A stretch of DNA of 59,847 nt from an uncultured Candidatus Saccharibacteria bacterium (GCA_938043965.1 CALIQQ010000011.1:1-59847), one strand, 5' to 3'; counted from the first letter of the stretch, positions 14,627 through 23,143 are shown. Notes: a model not told the origin generated them from the sequence alone. Numbers and translations are program-made.

Positions 14627-14983
14627 CTATAGCTTACCTTGTTTCTTCAGTTTTTCGACCTTATCATGGATGTATGAATTGCCGCCTATTCTTTGGTAAT
14701 GCGCGTAGGTTTCGTGAAATCGTTCTAGCTCTATGTCAGACACTGCTTGTCCTTGTTCTAAATCCGATATGAAGCGCACTAGAAAGTCCTTGCAGCGGTC
14801 TAAATCCATATCATTCATATTTTCACTTATGTTGTCGACTTTTGCATTCAAGGGCTTTAGTGCTTCTTCAATTTGTTTGCCGAGAAATCCGCATAGATAT
14901 TTGTAGATTGCCACTGCCCCTGCGATAAAGGATGACAAGACCGTAACGCCAGTGATAATTTGACTAACCGTAATATGCTCCAT
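14627..14983 (-). CDS. Holin-like small membrane protein, 118 aa
   Basis: One N-terminal membrane segment (ITGVTVLSSFIAGAVAIYKYL, about 9-29) followed by a charged helical cytoplasmic domain. It is the last gene of the lysis unit and overlaps the endolysin stop by one nt. Size, topology and position fit a holin or holin regulator, but the sequence family is not decisive. Confidence 0.6.
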   Translation of the reverse strand: MEHITVSQIITGVTVLSSFIAGAVAIYKYLCGFLGKQIEEALKPLNAKVDNISENMNDMDLDRCKDFLVRFISDLEQGQAVSDIELERFHETYAHYQRIGGNSYIHDKVEKLKKQGKL

Positions 14984-16122
14984 TACCTGCGCCTTAGTTT
15001 GATAGTCGTGCCAACTGGGATGTTGCCGTAAATACCTTGTTCGTGAAGTTGATTAGTATAAAATGCTACGTCACCATCTTCGCCCCATAAGCCGTGGTTA
15101 GTTTGTAGTCCAAGATTTAAAATCACCTGCCCGAAAGTATCACCAGTTTTATAGGTGTAACTAACTTCATTGCTTGGAGCTGCCTGTGGCGTAGAAGTAG
15201 GATTTGTAGACACTGGAGCTGGTTTAGGTTTTTCAGCCTCTAACATAGATTTAGGGCAAGCATAAACCGCTCCTACGGCATCAAGATTAAGGTAATGTGT
15301 AGAGACTAGAAGCGGAGTCCAGTTCGCGTCATTTACGATATTTTTATCAGCATCTACGACCATACCAGTATGACCATAAGCACCTGCTGAATACGCGAAT
15401 ATAGCACCATTTTGTTTGCCACATCGTACCCAACCAAGCTTATTGATGAGATAATCCACCATAGCCATGCCATCGCAAGGGCCGTAATCAGGGTGAGGTA
15501 TATAATTCATTTTGATACCAGATCCTAAATACCAAGCATATCTTGTACATTGTCCAAACCATGTACCGTCTGGTAATCTTCGCGTAAGTGGATTGACGTC
15601 TGCCCCCTGTCCTACTTCTATAATCTCTTCTTTTGTTGGTTCGGCTGCCTTACTGGTCTGAGTATTGTTGGTGGTATGTTTCGGAGTAATCATCTCCGCA
15701 AATTGCCTTGCAAATGCTCTTGTGTCTGAAGCGAGCGCCTTGTAATCTGCCTGAGATTCATCCAATTTAACCTCTGTCTTTTTGTTGATGAATGCTACGA
15801 TATTCTTTACCGTATTAGTTAAATACCAGCCTAACCCACCTAAAATGCCAGCGATTAGAATCGGGAACGAAGCTTCTTGTAAGAAAGACATATCTGCTCC
15901 GACTTTCTTAGCATACCAACTTGTAACCTCGAGTAGCGTTACCGTACCGACTACGCCAGCAGACCATAAAATAGCCTTTACTAAGTCCTGCAACATCTTT
16001 TTCCAAGACCAGTTAAGGCTTGGTGTGAAAATTACTTTTATGATCCCCACTAGTAGATCTAGGACGTATGCTGAACCAAGAATTCCTGCTCCAATCGCTG
16101 CTGCAATAATTTTGTCTAACAT
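14983..16122 (-). CDS. Endolysin: holin-like membrane domain fused to CHAP peptidase and LysM-like end
   Basis: A 379-aa protein that should cut host peptidoglycan. Start ATG 16122 follows GGAAAGGAAAAT; an upstream in-frame ATG at 16137 lies before that site. Residues 1 to about 115 hold three or four hydrophobic segments (IIAAAIGAGILGSAYVLDLLV, ILWSAGVVGTVTLLEV, FPILIAGILGGLGWYL). A Thr/Lys linker follows, then a CHAP domain with FGQCTRYAWYL (catalytic Cys) and AYGHTGMVV (catalytic His). The C-terminal 50 residues look LysM-like (YKTGDTFGQV, IPVGTTIKL). The membrane N-terminus suggests holin and endolysin functions in one chain. Confidence 0.85.
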   Translation of the reverse strand: MLDKIIAAAIGAGILGSAYVLDLLVGIIKVIFTPSLNWSWKKMLQDLVKAILWSAGVVGTVTLLEVTSWYAKKVGADMSFLQEASFPILIAGILGGLGWYLTNTVKNIVAFINKKTEVKLDESQADYKALASDTRAFARQFAEMITPKHTTNNTQTSKAAEPTKEEIIEVGQGADVNPLTRRLPDGTWFGQCTRYAWYLGSGIKMNYIPHPDYGPCDGMAMVDYLINKLGWVRCGKQNGAIFAYSAGAYGHTGMVVDADKNIVNDANWTPLLVSTHYLNLDAVGAVYACPKSMLEAEKPKPAPVSTNPTSTPQAAPSNEVSYTYKTGDTFGQVILNLGLQTNHGLWGEDGDVAFYTNQLHEQGIYGNIPVGTTIKLRRR

Positions 16123-16142
16123 TATTTTCCTTTCCAATAAAA

Positions 16143-16185
16143 ACGACTACGCGAAGAAGCGTAGCCGTAGATTACTTTGATTATA
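16143..16185 (-). promoter_or_regulatory. Late leader 1: promoter and 5' hairpin for the lysis unit
   Basis: Minus strand: TGC-TATAAT (16180-16185), seven nt, then ATCTACG (16166-16172) at the presumed 5' end, overlapping a GGCTACGC/GCGTAGTC stem followed by TTTTTATT, then the ribosome site. The hairpin plus U-run looks like a terminator inside the 5' leader. Same plan as leaders 2-4. Confidence 0.7.
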
Positions 16186-16301
16186 GCATAGTATACGTCA
16201 AAGTAGAGAATAGAAATGAGTTTGCTACTTTTGCCCAGAAAGTTGCAAACTGGAGTAGCCAAAACTAGTATACTATAAATTCCTGTTCTTTTCCACGTAG
16301 T

Positions 16302-17855
16302 TTAGCTGGTTCGTTTCCACGCATAGGCGTTAGCTCCCGAGTTGAGGTTGAACTCCGTCCAGCTACCGCCATAAATCTTTTGAACTTTTTCAGAGGTATT
16401 TAGGGTGGTTGAGATTATTATCTGCCCAATATGGGACGGCATTAGCGGCTGTTCTTTATTGTAGACTAACCCATCAAGTCCAATTCGCATGATCGGGATA
16501 CCGACACTGACAGTGAAATTTACCACAGATGATTCGAGACGATCGGTTATTTTAGCCTGAAATTCAAACGCCTTTTCATTATCGAGATTTAGCCAGAAAT
16601 CACTCGTTCCAATTACTCCATTAGTACCCATGGTGGAGGTTAGTTTTATCCAGTCGCTCCATGAACTCGTGCCTTGCTCGCGGTAGCGGTACTGAACACC
16701 ACTGTTTGGATCAACGCTATTTTTAGTCACGCCCCAAACTTGAATAAGCGAGACTGTTCCTTCGATATGGATTTTAGTCTCTTTGTCGAAATTATTTTTG
16801 CGCTCGGCTCGAGCCACTAATACTGGCGAAGAATATGGAATAATTGGCAATTCTCTCGCATATGTCGTCTGGTTGTCACGTGAATCTTGAGCACTAACCA
16901 TTAAAACGCTAGGGCCAGGAGAGGCTAATGCGCCGAAATTCATTACTTTAGTTTCGTTGTCAGCATATGAAGTTATCCTGGTCTGGCCGTTGACCGTTCC
17001 AATATATTTTGTCATTGTTGCCATTTTTTTGGCTATTGCACGGTTGTCTGGCCGAATAAACACTTGTAAACTAGATTTGCCCTGGATAAGTACTTGGTCG
17101 TCGCCAGTTATGGCTTTAGTAATAGCGTTGGTGTCTACATAGCTAAACCAATCAAAATTCGGATTTGCATTGATTATTGATACTGTTTTTGTGATATGTG
17201 TCCAAGATTGGTTACCGGCAATCATTGAGTGGATATAAAAATTGACCTTGGCGGTTTTTCTATTCGCACAATATCTTCGAATCGCATTGCGCTCATCTTC
17301 CGTTAAATTAAAAGTGTAGGCCGAGCCAGTTTTATCTATCCCGCGATAGCTAGCTAAGGCCACGGAGTCATCTTCGGTATAAATAGCGGCGCTAAGAGCA
17401 GATACATTGACACCAGCTGGGTTATTATATGTGATTTTAGGATTACCTTCATCGCTAAAGTCTTGGGCGGATAGGATAGTCGCGTTGCGAGGGATTCTTG
17501 GCAAATCCCAATAGCCGCTACCACGACCGTTGATGGCATAATTATAAATTGCAATTTCACCGTTTGCGCCAAAGCTCTTACTACCATCCGAATTATGAGG
17601 AATGGAGATTTGACCACCAGCTATACGACCGCCATGTAATCTACGGCTGGTATTGTAACCATTTCGGAACACCTCTGCCCCGTTTACCCATAACGCGCCT
17701 TGGGTGCTTGTATACCATGTAGTCGCAGCCCAGTTTGCATTCCACCACCAGTCTATCACCGAATAATTTCCAGCGACATCTTGGCGATTTAAATTCCATC
17801 CAAAGGTGGTACTCTGCCCACCGCCGTTGATTGAAAAACTTCCATTACTTGCCAT
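16302..17855 (-). CDS. Phage tail/baseplate protein (DUF859-type)
   Basis: A 517-aa virion protein resembling siphovirus DUF859 proteins, distal in the tail operon where host-binding proteins lie. The N-terminal domain is rich in Trp, Gly and Asn (NGGGQSTTFGWNLNR, IDWWWNANW) and likely beta-structured. The middle contains Ig-like repeats, and the C-terminal 60 residues (RIGLDGLVYNKEQPLM) resemble tail tip ends. It is separated by two nt from the upstream tail gene. A role in recognising the host surface is inferred from position. Confidence 0.75.
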   Translation of the reverse strand: MASNGSFSINGGGQSTTFGWNLNRQDVAGNYSVIDWWWNANWAATTWYTSTQGALWVNGAEVFRNGYNTSRRLHGGRIAGGQISIPHNSDGSKSFGANGEIAIYNYAINGRGSGYWDLPRIPRNATILSAQDFSDEGNPKITYNNPAGVNVSALSAAIYTEDDSVALASYRGIDKTGSAYTFNLTEDERNAIRRYCANRKTAKVNFYIHSMIAGNQSWTHITKTVSIINANPNFDWFSYVDTNAITKAITGDDQVLIQGKSSLQVFIRPDNRAIAKKMATMTKYIGTVNGQTRITSYADNETKVMNFGALASPGPSVLMVSAQDSRDNQTTYARELPIIPYSSPVLVARAERKNNFDKETKIHIEGTVSLIQVWGVTKNSVDPNSGVQYRYREQGTSSWSDWIKLTSTMGTNGVIGTSDFWLNLDNEKAFEFQAKITDRLESSVVNFTVSVGIPIMRIGLDGLVYNKEQPLMPSHIGQIIISTTLNTSEKVQKIYGGSWTEFNLNSGANAYAWKRTS

Positions 17856-17857
17856 CT

Positions 17858-20236
17858 TTAATTATCTCCTTTTGACGCAACAAAACTCCAGCCAGCTCTG
17901 TTGCCGCTTGAAATCGGCACAATTCGAATCGGCGGCATTTCGATCTGGTCTATTGCTTTCAATTTTTGAACATTTGTAATATCGCGATTCAGATAGAATG
18001 TCTTTCTCTCAGTCCCACTAGCGTTAGAATAGTTGGCGATTTCGATAGGAGTAAACTTCATGTAGTCGCCAGCATAAAAACTATTTTTAATGGTCACGCC
18101 GTCCTTGTCGATTAAGACGTTGGCGTTCATAATTTCTCCGTTGGCTTGCTGCCAGGGCGTAGTCCTATCGCCAACATTTAGCATTAGATCTGTGACAGAT
18201 ATAGTGGTATTAGCTTCCGTTTCAAGTTTAATTGTTAAATCAGTTAGCTCTGGCTTAAAATCCGTTATGGTTAATTCTTCCCAAATATATTCCTTCTGGT
18301 CTAACAATGTTACAGTTCTTTTGTCACTCTCACTAGTGGAGATTTCAATCGTAGCTCGCCCGATTAACCCCTTCTTTACTCGGAAAGACAATGATAGTGC
18401 CTGTTTCGGCGTAATAGTGACGGTTTGACTTATACTTGCGCTTGGGGATAGAATAATCTGATTTCCGCTTTTAGCACCGCAAGTCAGACTTTCGGCGGAT
18501 GTATTTGCTTTTACGGTGCCAGTTTTTATCCAAACGGTAGGAGACTGGTTGGTATCAGTTGCGTAGCCTACTGAATTGTATAGTAGATTTGCGCCACCAG
18601 TTATCTGGATTGTGTTAGTGATACTCCCTAAGTTTTGGGTGATTTTGGTGAAGTTCTCATCGATTTTACTTCCAAGCTCAGTCGCTTTAGAGACTACGCT
18701 CTGGATTTCTTGGTTTTGCTTATCGACTTTAAGCTCGGTGTTATAGATAGTTTTTAAGATGCCGCCGGCTCGCGCATAGTCTGTCTGTGCTTTTTCTGGC
18801 GCCGCACCAGATAGAGTCTCTTTTAATCCTTGGCTGAACTCCAATTTAATGTTAGTTATTATGGTCTCCCAGTCGTTTTCACCATCTGTAACATGGATTC
18901 GATCGCCACATTCATAATATCCGTGACCTTCAGTTTGTGCTTCGAATGGAGTGAAGCCAAAGCCCTTGACGGCTTCTAAAATCTGGTTGATAGCAGATTC
19001 TCGGTCATCATCTAAAATTTCGTTATTGGCTAGCTTTACCTCTGTAATCCCATTCTCTTTGAATGGCTCGTACGATGTAGCCTTATCTCCACTTTCAAGC
19101 TGAATTTTGACATTTTGGAAGTTGATTGCTCTTTTTGGATATAGCCCATGATAAGCCAGAGAATAGTAACTTGCTTCAAAATCTAACTCGCTAGTTAGCT
19201 GCCAAATGTTAGGTTTTAGAATAATTTGTTTAGTCTTAGTCTTATCGGTGTTCCAAAGACTAATCGATAAGCGCTCGTTTAAGTTATTTATTCGACTAAA
19301 AGTGTATTTTCCAGCAGGTAACCGCTTCGGTAGGGTTTTCTGCCAACGCGTGAGGTTGAAATACGACGCAGTGGTTGTTCCGACACAATTCAAGCTACCA
19401 TCGTTATTCACAGTGGTTTTTATTCCGTTAAAAAGCACATCTTCAAAAGATATGAGATTCTTTGTGGCCGGAGCGTTAACTACTGCATCATCCGTTAGCG
19501 CAACATTATCTTCTTGGGGAGTGCGAGCAAGGACTACGGAGGAGATTGGTCCATATTTTGGTTTAAACTTTATGCTCCTGAGGTTGTCATAGGTCCAGTT
19601 TTGGTCGATAGTGTCTTTATTTAGTCTCTTGAAGATTAGTCGGCCGTTTTTAACCATTGCCATCGTAGCAGTAGCCCCGGAGATTTCCGCCAAGATGTCG
19701 CGATAGGTGATGTTGCTTATTTTTGCGTATAAATCTTCGGGAATCTGGTGATTTGCGTTCGGTAAGTTTTGAGTATCGTCTCCAAGTTCTAGCCCAAATC
19801 TAGCAGCGATTTGTCCGGCTAAGGCTCCAACGGTGCATGGGAATGAGAGCTCTCCTGCATTGTACTGGGTTTTTGCCATTCGCCCAATTACGTCATAGCC
19901 CCTAACTATTGTAGTTCGTTTTTCCAAGTTAGCGGTAGATTCTTCGACATAAAATAGACCGAGGCTTGCGCTTTCCCAAACATCTTTCTCGGAATCTACC
20001 AATACCTTAGTTGTTAGCTCAAAGTTGCGTCCGGCCAAGTCGTAGGCAGTTCCGAATAATTCAGCTGACACTGATGATATTGTAGTCCCAAAAGGAGCGC
20101 CGTATCTTTCAACTGCAATTTTGATTAGGCTATCATCTCCAGTTATGGCGGTTCCGTCGTCTAATACTATGGATGCTGTAACCGCTTTGATTCTGGCGTT
20201 CATCGCTTGCTTGAAGCTATCTGAAACTTCTATCAT
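17858..20236 (-). CDS. Phage tail protein, tail-associated structural protein (Tal-like), 792 aa
   Basis: Large virion protein after the distal tail gene. N-terminal region (DGTAITGDDSLIKIAVERYGAPFG, GLFYVEESTANLEKRTTIVRGYDVIGRM, YRDILAEISGATATMAMVKNGRL) matches the hub/endopeptidase-like base of siphovirus tails. The middle contains a carbohydrate-binding-like beta domain (residues about 255-400), followed by a coiled linker and a second jelly-roll-like segment before the C-terminus. It overlaps the distal tail gene by four nt. It probably forms the tail tip and touches the host envelope. Confidence 0.78.
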   Translation of the reverse strand: MIEVSDSFKQAMNARIKAVTASIVLDDGTAITGDDSLIKIAVERYGAPFGTTISSVSAELFGTAYDLAGRNFELTTKVLVDSEKDVWESASLGLFYVEESTANLEKRTTIVRGYDVIGRMAKTQYNAGELSFPCTVGALAGQIAARFGLELGDDTQNLPNANHQIPEDLYAKISNITYRDILAEISGATATMAMVKNGRLIFKRLNKDTIDQNWTYDNLRSIKFKPKYGPISSVVLARTPQEDNVALTDDAVVNAPATKNLISFEDVLFNGIKTTVNNDGSLNCVGTTTASYFNLTRWQKTLPKRLPAGKYTFSRINNLNERLSISLWNTDKTKTKQIILKPNIWQLTSELDFEASYYSLAYHGLYPKRAINFQNVKIQLESGDKATSYEPFKENGITEVKLANNEILDDDRESAINQILEAVKGFGFTPFEAQTEGHGYYECGDRIHVTDGENDWETIITNIKLEFSQGLKETLSGAAPEKAQTDYARAGGILKTIYNTELKVDKQNQEIQSVVSKATELGSKIDENFTKITQNLGSITNTIQITGGANLLYNSVGYATDTNQSPTVWIKTGTVKANTSAESLTCGAKSGNQIILSPSASISQTVTITPKQALSLSFRVKKGLIGRATIEISTSESDKRTVTLLDQKEYIWEELTITDFKPELTDLTIKLETEANTTISVTDLMLNVGDRTTPWQQANGEIMNANVLIDKDGVTIKNSFYAGDYMKFTPIEIANYSNASGTERKTFYLNRDITNVQKLKAIDQIEMPPIRIVPISSGNRAGWSFVASKGDN

Positions 20237-20610
20237 CTAGTTTTCTCCATTGGGATTAGATTCACGTTAAACGGTGCATATAAGCTTCTTTCTCTCTCGA
20301 TTAACTCCACCGCATAATCTGAAGCATAATAAACTCCATTCAGTGTACTTTTTGTTTTAGGATCGTAAAACTCAACATTAAAAAAGCCTTGGTCTAGTAG
20401 CCTACAAATTTCCGCTACTCTATCGGAATCAAGTATGCCACCAAAAGTTAGCTCTAATTTTAAAAACACACCAATAAAGCTAGCCGTTAGCCCACCATTC
20501 AAATTCCTTCCTGCCTCAGAATAAAGCTTGGCTCGGATTACCTTGTATGTCTTAAGCCCAGCTATTGCGCGATTATTTATTTTTAACAAACTGCCCGAAA
20601 CTACTTCCAT
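20233..20610 (-). CDS. Distal-tail-region protein, 125 aa
   Basis: First gene of the tail-tip unit. ATG 20610 is preceded by GGAGAA, so I prefer it to the upstream in-frame ATG at 20637, which lies inside the leader hairpin. The product is beta-rich (GSLLKINNRAIAGLKTYKVIRAKLYSEAGRN) and resembles small distal tail or adaptor proteins by size and position. The gene ends within the start of the 792-aa protein. Confidence 0.6.
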   Translation of the reverse strand: MEVVSGSLLKINNRAIAGLKTYKVIRAKLYSEAGRNLNGGLTASFIGVFLKLELTFGGILDSDRVAEICRLLDQGFFNVEFYDPKTKSTLNGVYYASDYAVELIERERSLYAPFNVNLIPMEKTR

Positions 20611-20624
20611 ATTTTCTCCAATAA

Positions 20625-20672
20625 AAAACGACCACAAGATATTTGTGTGGCCGTAGATCTATTTATATTATA
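20625..20672 (-). promoter_or_regulatory. Late leader 2: promoter and 5' hairpin for the tail-tip unit
   Basis: Minus strand: TGC-TATAAT (20667-20672), eight nt, ATCTACG (20652-20658), stem GGCCACA/TGTGGTC, TTTTTTATT, then GGAGAA and the ATG. Confidence 0.7.
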
Positions 20673-20830
20673 GCAGATTTGACATCATCAGGTTTATTTA
20701 TGTTATATCAAGTGCGTTTGATAAAGTTAATGGTTTTAGAGTAGCATTCTCTTAATATGGGTACATAAAAACTAGGTGTCGTGATATTGCGTTAGCTATG
20801 GTTCTTATGCTATTCTTATATTAAGACAAA

Positions 20831-20857
20831 AATAATCAATAATAAAAACTGATTATT
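20831..20857. promoter_or_regulatory. Inverted repeat upstream of the toxin-antitoxin pair
   Basis: AATAATCA 20831-20838 and TGATTATT 20850-20857, about 50 bp before the antitoxin ATG. A possible operator for self-regulation. The rest of 20680-20904 is AT-rich with no ORF. Confidence 0.4.
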
Positions 20858-20904
20858 TACAAAAATAAAAAAATATGTTTTAATTATTTCAACGAGGATT
20901 GTAT

Positions 20905-21534
20905 ATGGATGTCAAGGCTTTAACCCATGAAGAGATTAAAACTCTCCAAGCGATAATGTATATCTTGTCTTTTTTTAGGGCTAAAGGTACATTAGCTCTA
21001 GATAGAGTTAAGCTAATAAAGTTGCTTTGGGCTGCAGACAGGTACCATATTCGTAAGTATGGGCGTTTAATTTTGCCTAGTAAGTATTGTGCTATGAGAC
21101 ATGGGCCAGTTAACTCTTTGGCTGAAGACATTGCTAAGTTCAGTGATTACTTGTCAGACCCAAAAAAGCAGGATATAGCGTGTTTTATTCATGTTATCGA
21201 CAACGGTGTTGAATTAAGCGGCAACGGCGTAGCTAATGATGACTACGAGTATTTATCTGACACCGATAAAGAGGCATTGGATTTTGCAATAGATAGTTTT
21301 GGCGACGAAAAAACTTTTGAATTAGCTAACGTGATTAGTCATAAGTATCCTGAGTGGGCTAAGTATGGGAAAAAGATAACCAGCGATCCTAAAAAATCTT
21401 ATATTATTGATATTTTAGATTTTTTCAATAATCCAGATGACGACCAATACTTTGCTAGTGACAAAGAAACTTTAATGTCTTCTGAAGAAATTTTCAAAGA
21501 ACAACAAAAAATCTCTCAAATGCTTAGGGGGTAA
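20905..21534 (+). CDS. Panacea-domain antitoxin (PanA-like, DUF4065/SocA)
   Basis: A 209-aa protein with the Panacea signature: VKLIKLLWAADRYHIRKYGRLI, then MRHGPVNSLAEDI, and a helical C-terminal half. Panacea-domain proteins are antitoxins that neutralise many unrelated toxins encoded next to them. ATG 20905 has a GAGG site; a TTG six nt upstream is possible. The toxin gene follows after three nt. The pair runs opposite to the surrounding tail genes, as cargo does. Confidence 0.85.
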   Translation: MDVKALTHEEIKTLQAIMYILSFFRAKGTLALDRVKLIKLLWAADRYHIRKYGRLILPSKYCAMRHGPVNSLAEDIAKFSDYLSDPKKQDIACFIHVIDNGVELSGNGVANDDYEYLSDTDKEALDFAIDSFGDEKTFELANVISHKYPEWAKYGKKITSDPKKSYIIDILDFFNNPDDDQYFASDKETLMSSEEIFKEQQKISQMLRG

Positions 21535-21537
21535 TAT

Positions 21538-21987
21538 ATGGCTTTTTTCTCCAAGCAAAATCTATTAGATATTCTTTTAAAAACTAGCTCGAATAACCTA
21601 GTCTTTAGGTATAAAGGAAACCCACCATTCCATAGCTCGACCCATCATATTTTCATAATTATGGCTAGAATGGTGAATAGTGGCGACCTCATTTTAGTTA
21701 ATGGAACGTCTAAAGTGGATGAGAGATTGTCTAGGCTCGAGACAATGGGCATAGATGTAGACAGAACAACTGTGCGTATCTCGTCCAAAAAATATAACTT
21801 TTTCCCGAAAGAAACTCTTATTGATTGTAACTCGGTGAACGTTCTTAGTCCAAATGAAATAAAGATTGATAATTTTGAATATGTCAGAGATGGAAAAATG
21901 CTTGAGGAAGACTTTGCAAAAATTAAGCAAGCTATTATAGCTAGTTCACTTGTAGAACCATACATTAAAAATAATTTAAAAGACTAA
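21538..21987 (+). CDS. Putative toxin of the Panacea pair
   Basis: A 149-aa protein three nt after the antitoxin stop, with GGGGG as its ribosome site. It has no motif of a known toxin fold that I can name; the sequence is mixed alpha/beta (LLKTSSNNLVFRYKG, STHHIFIIMARMV). The assignment as toxin comes from position next to a Panacea gene. In known PanAT pairs the toxin is variable, which fits. Confidence 0.65.
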   Translation: MAFFSKQNLLDILLKTSSNNLVFRYKGNPPFHSSTHHIFIIMARMVNSGDLILVNGTSKVDERLSRLETMGIDVDRTTVRISSKKYNFFPKETLIDCNSVNVLSPNEIKIDNFEYVRDGKMLEEDFAKIKQAIIASSLVEPYIKNNLKD

Positions 21988-22087
21988 TCCCCATACTCCT
22001 TAGAAATGTCTGAGTGTTAGCACGCTCTACTACACCCTCAAAGACTTTTTCACCGTCGATCTCTAGGATAAATGGTGCAGATTTCAT
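21965..22087 (-). pseudogene. Orphan C-terminal fragment of a tape measure protein
   Basis: Minus-strand frame of 40 codons whose product (FILEIDGEKVFEGVVERANTQ, then TFLRSMG) aligns with the C-terminal tail of the intact tape measure (LIINIDGEEYFNGMVDRLNTQ, then SFLKNA). It overlaps the toxin stop codon. It is a recombination scar from a related phage or a duplicated tape measure end, and marks the cargo islet as inserted beside that gene. Confidence 0.7.
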
Positions 22088-22145
22088 GTTGTATATATAT
22101 TGCCTATGTTTGACTTATTTATAAGGCAATAGTTTTAGTAGAAAA

Positions 22146-22326
22146 TGATAAAAAATGGGCTTAAAAATCAAAAAAGACCACTTAGAAGTGGCCTTTTTCT
22201 AATGCCTGTATCTCGGCGGAAGACTATTGTATATCTTTTATTGGAGGTTTTTGACTTCTTTCATCTGGTTACTGTAATTGATCGTGACTATTATGGCAGC
22301 TAAAATTACTAAACCTGTAAGTGTGA
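22146..22326 (-). pseudogene. Truncated, stop-containing copy of the host membrane-protein gene at 39187
   Basis: About 90% identical over some 180 nt to 39130-39314, the host DNA directly after the right 392-bp repeat. It covers the last 45 or so codons of the 114-aa membrane protein plus its terminator hairpin. A CAA codon has become TAA, so it is non-functional. Homology ends sharply at GTGATA, where a small RNA promoter begins. It indicates past capture of host DNA by this phage lineage. Confidence 0.85.
22180..22202. terminator. Bidirectional terminator in the host-derived fragment
   Basis: AAAAAGACCACTT-aga-AGTGGCCTTTTT. The host original is at about 39158-39185. Confidence 0.7.
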
Positions 22327-22390
22327 TATAATGAAGTCACTGACATGCCAAGTGCATGATTAGCTACAGAAACGCCCCCCGGGCGTTTTC
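22325..22390 (+). ncRNA. Candidate small RNA in the cargo islet
   Basis: Extended -10 TGA-TATAAT (22325-22330), start near 22337, a CATG/CATG hairpin, then terminator AAACGCCC-CCC-GGGCGTTTT ending at about 22387. Transcript about 50 nt, no ORF. It lies just before the Ltp-like gene. Confidence 0.55.
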
Positions 22391-22487
22391 TAATTGGCTG
22401 GGAAAAATATCGGGTTTATGCTTGCAAACCATAGTGTTTGTTGTATATTTGAAGTAATAAACTTTAATCTTTAGGAGAGATTTTCGC

Positions 22488-23117
22488 ATGGCGGAAGAAA
22501 AAGAGTCAAATAAAAAACCAGTCTATAAGAAGTGGTGGTTCTGGGTTATCGTAGTATTTGTGTTGATTGCTATTGGTAACCAAAATAAAGATAATAGCAC
22601 TTCTACCCCAATGCACAGCTCCAAGCAGGTCACTGTTATTGACTTTAAAGACATGAAATATAACGATATCGCAACCTGGTGTGAACAGAATAAGGTTAGC
22701 TGCATTGAAGTTAAAGAATATTCAGACACCGTGGCCGCAGGTGGTTTTATCAAGCAATCAGTAACCGCTAATGAGTCAACGAATGAAGGCAGCACAATTA
22801 ATGTAGTTTATTCTAAGGGAGTGGCTCCTACTGTTAGCCAACAGAACGCTATTAAAAAAGCTGAAAGCTACTTGTCTTTCACTGCATTTTCTAGAGATGG
22901 ACTCATCCACCAATTAAAATATGAAAAATTCCCAGAAGCTGATGCAGTTTATGCAGTTGATCACATCTCTGTCGACTGGAATGAGCAAGCGGCAAAAAAG
23001 GCTAAAACTTATCTCGACACAACTTCCTTTAGTCGTGACGGTTTAATTAAACAATTGAAATATGAGAAGTTCACGCAAGAGCAAGCCGAGTATGGCGTAA
23101 ATAAAGTTGGATTATAA
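22488..23117 (+). CDS. Ltp-like membrane-anchored superinfection-exclusion protein
   Basis: A 209-aa protein: charged N-terminus, KKWWFW and one membrane segment (about 17-33), a PASTA-like middle with a Cys pair (about 45-112), then two repeats of the Ltp/PF07553 type (AIKKAESYLSFTAFSRDGLI and AKKAKTYLDTTSFSRDGLIK, each followed by QLKYEKF). The family prototype, Ltp of phage TP-J34, blocks DNA injection by binding incoming tape measure protein. Here the gene converges on the tape measure gene with 26 nt between stops. AGGAGAG is its ribosome site. The N-terminus resembles the host protein at 39559. Confidence 0.8.
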   Translation: MAEEKESNKKPVYKKWWFWVIVVFVLIAIGNQNKDNSTSTPMHSSKQVTVIDFKDMKYNDIATWCEQNKVSCIEVKEYSDTVAAGGFIKQSVTANESTNEGSTINVVYSKGVAPTVSQQNAIKKAESYLSFTAFSRDGLIHQLKYEKFPEADAVYAVDHISVDWNEQAAKKAKTYLDTTSFSRDGLIKQLKYEKFTQEQAEYGVNKVGL

Positions 23118-23143
23118 TATAAATTATTTTAGTTGCGGGCGCT

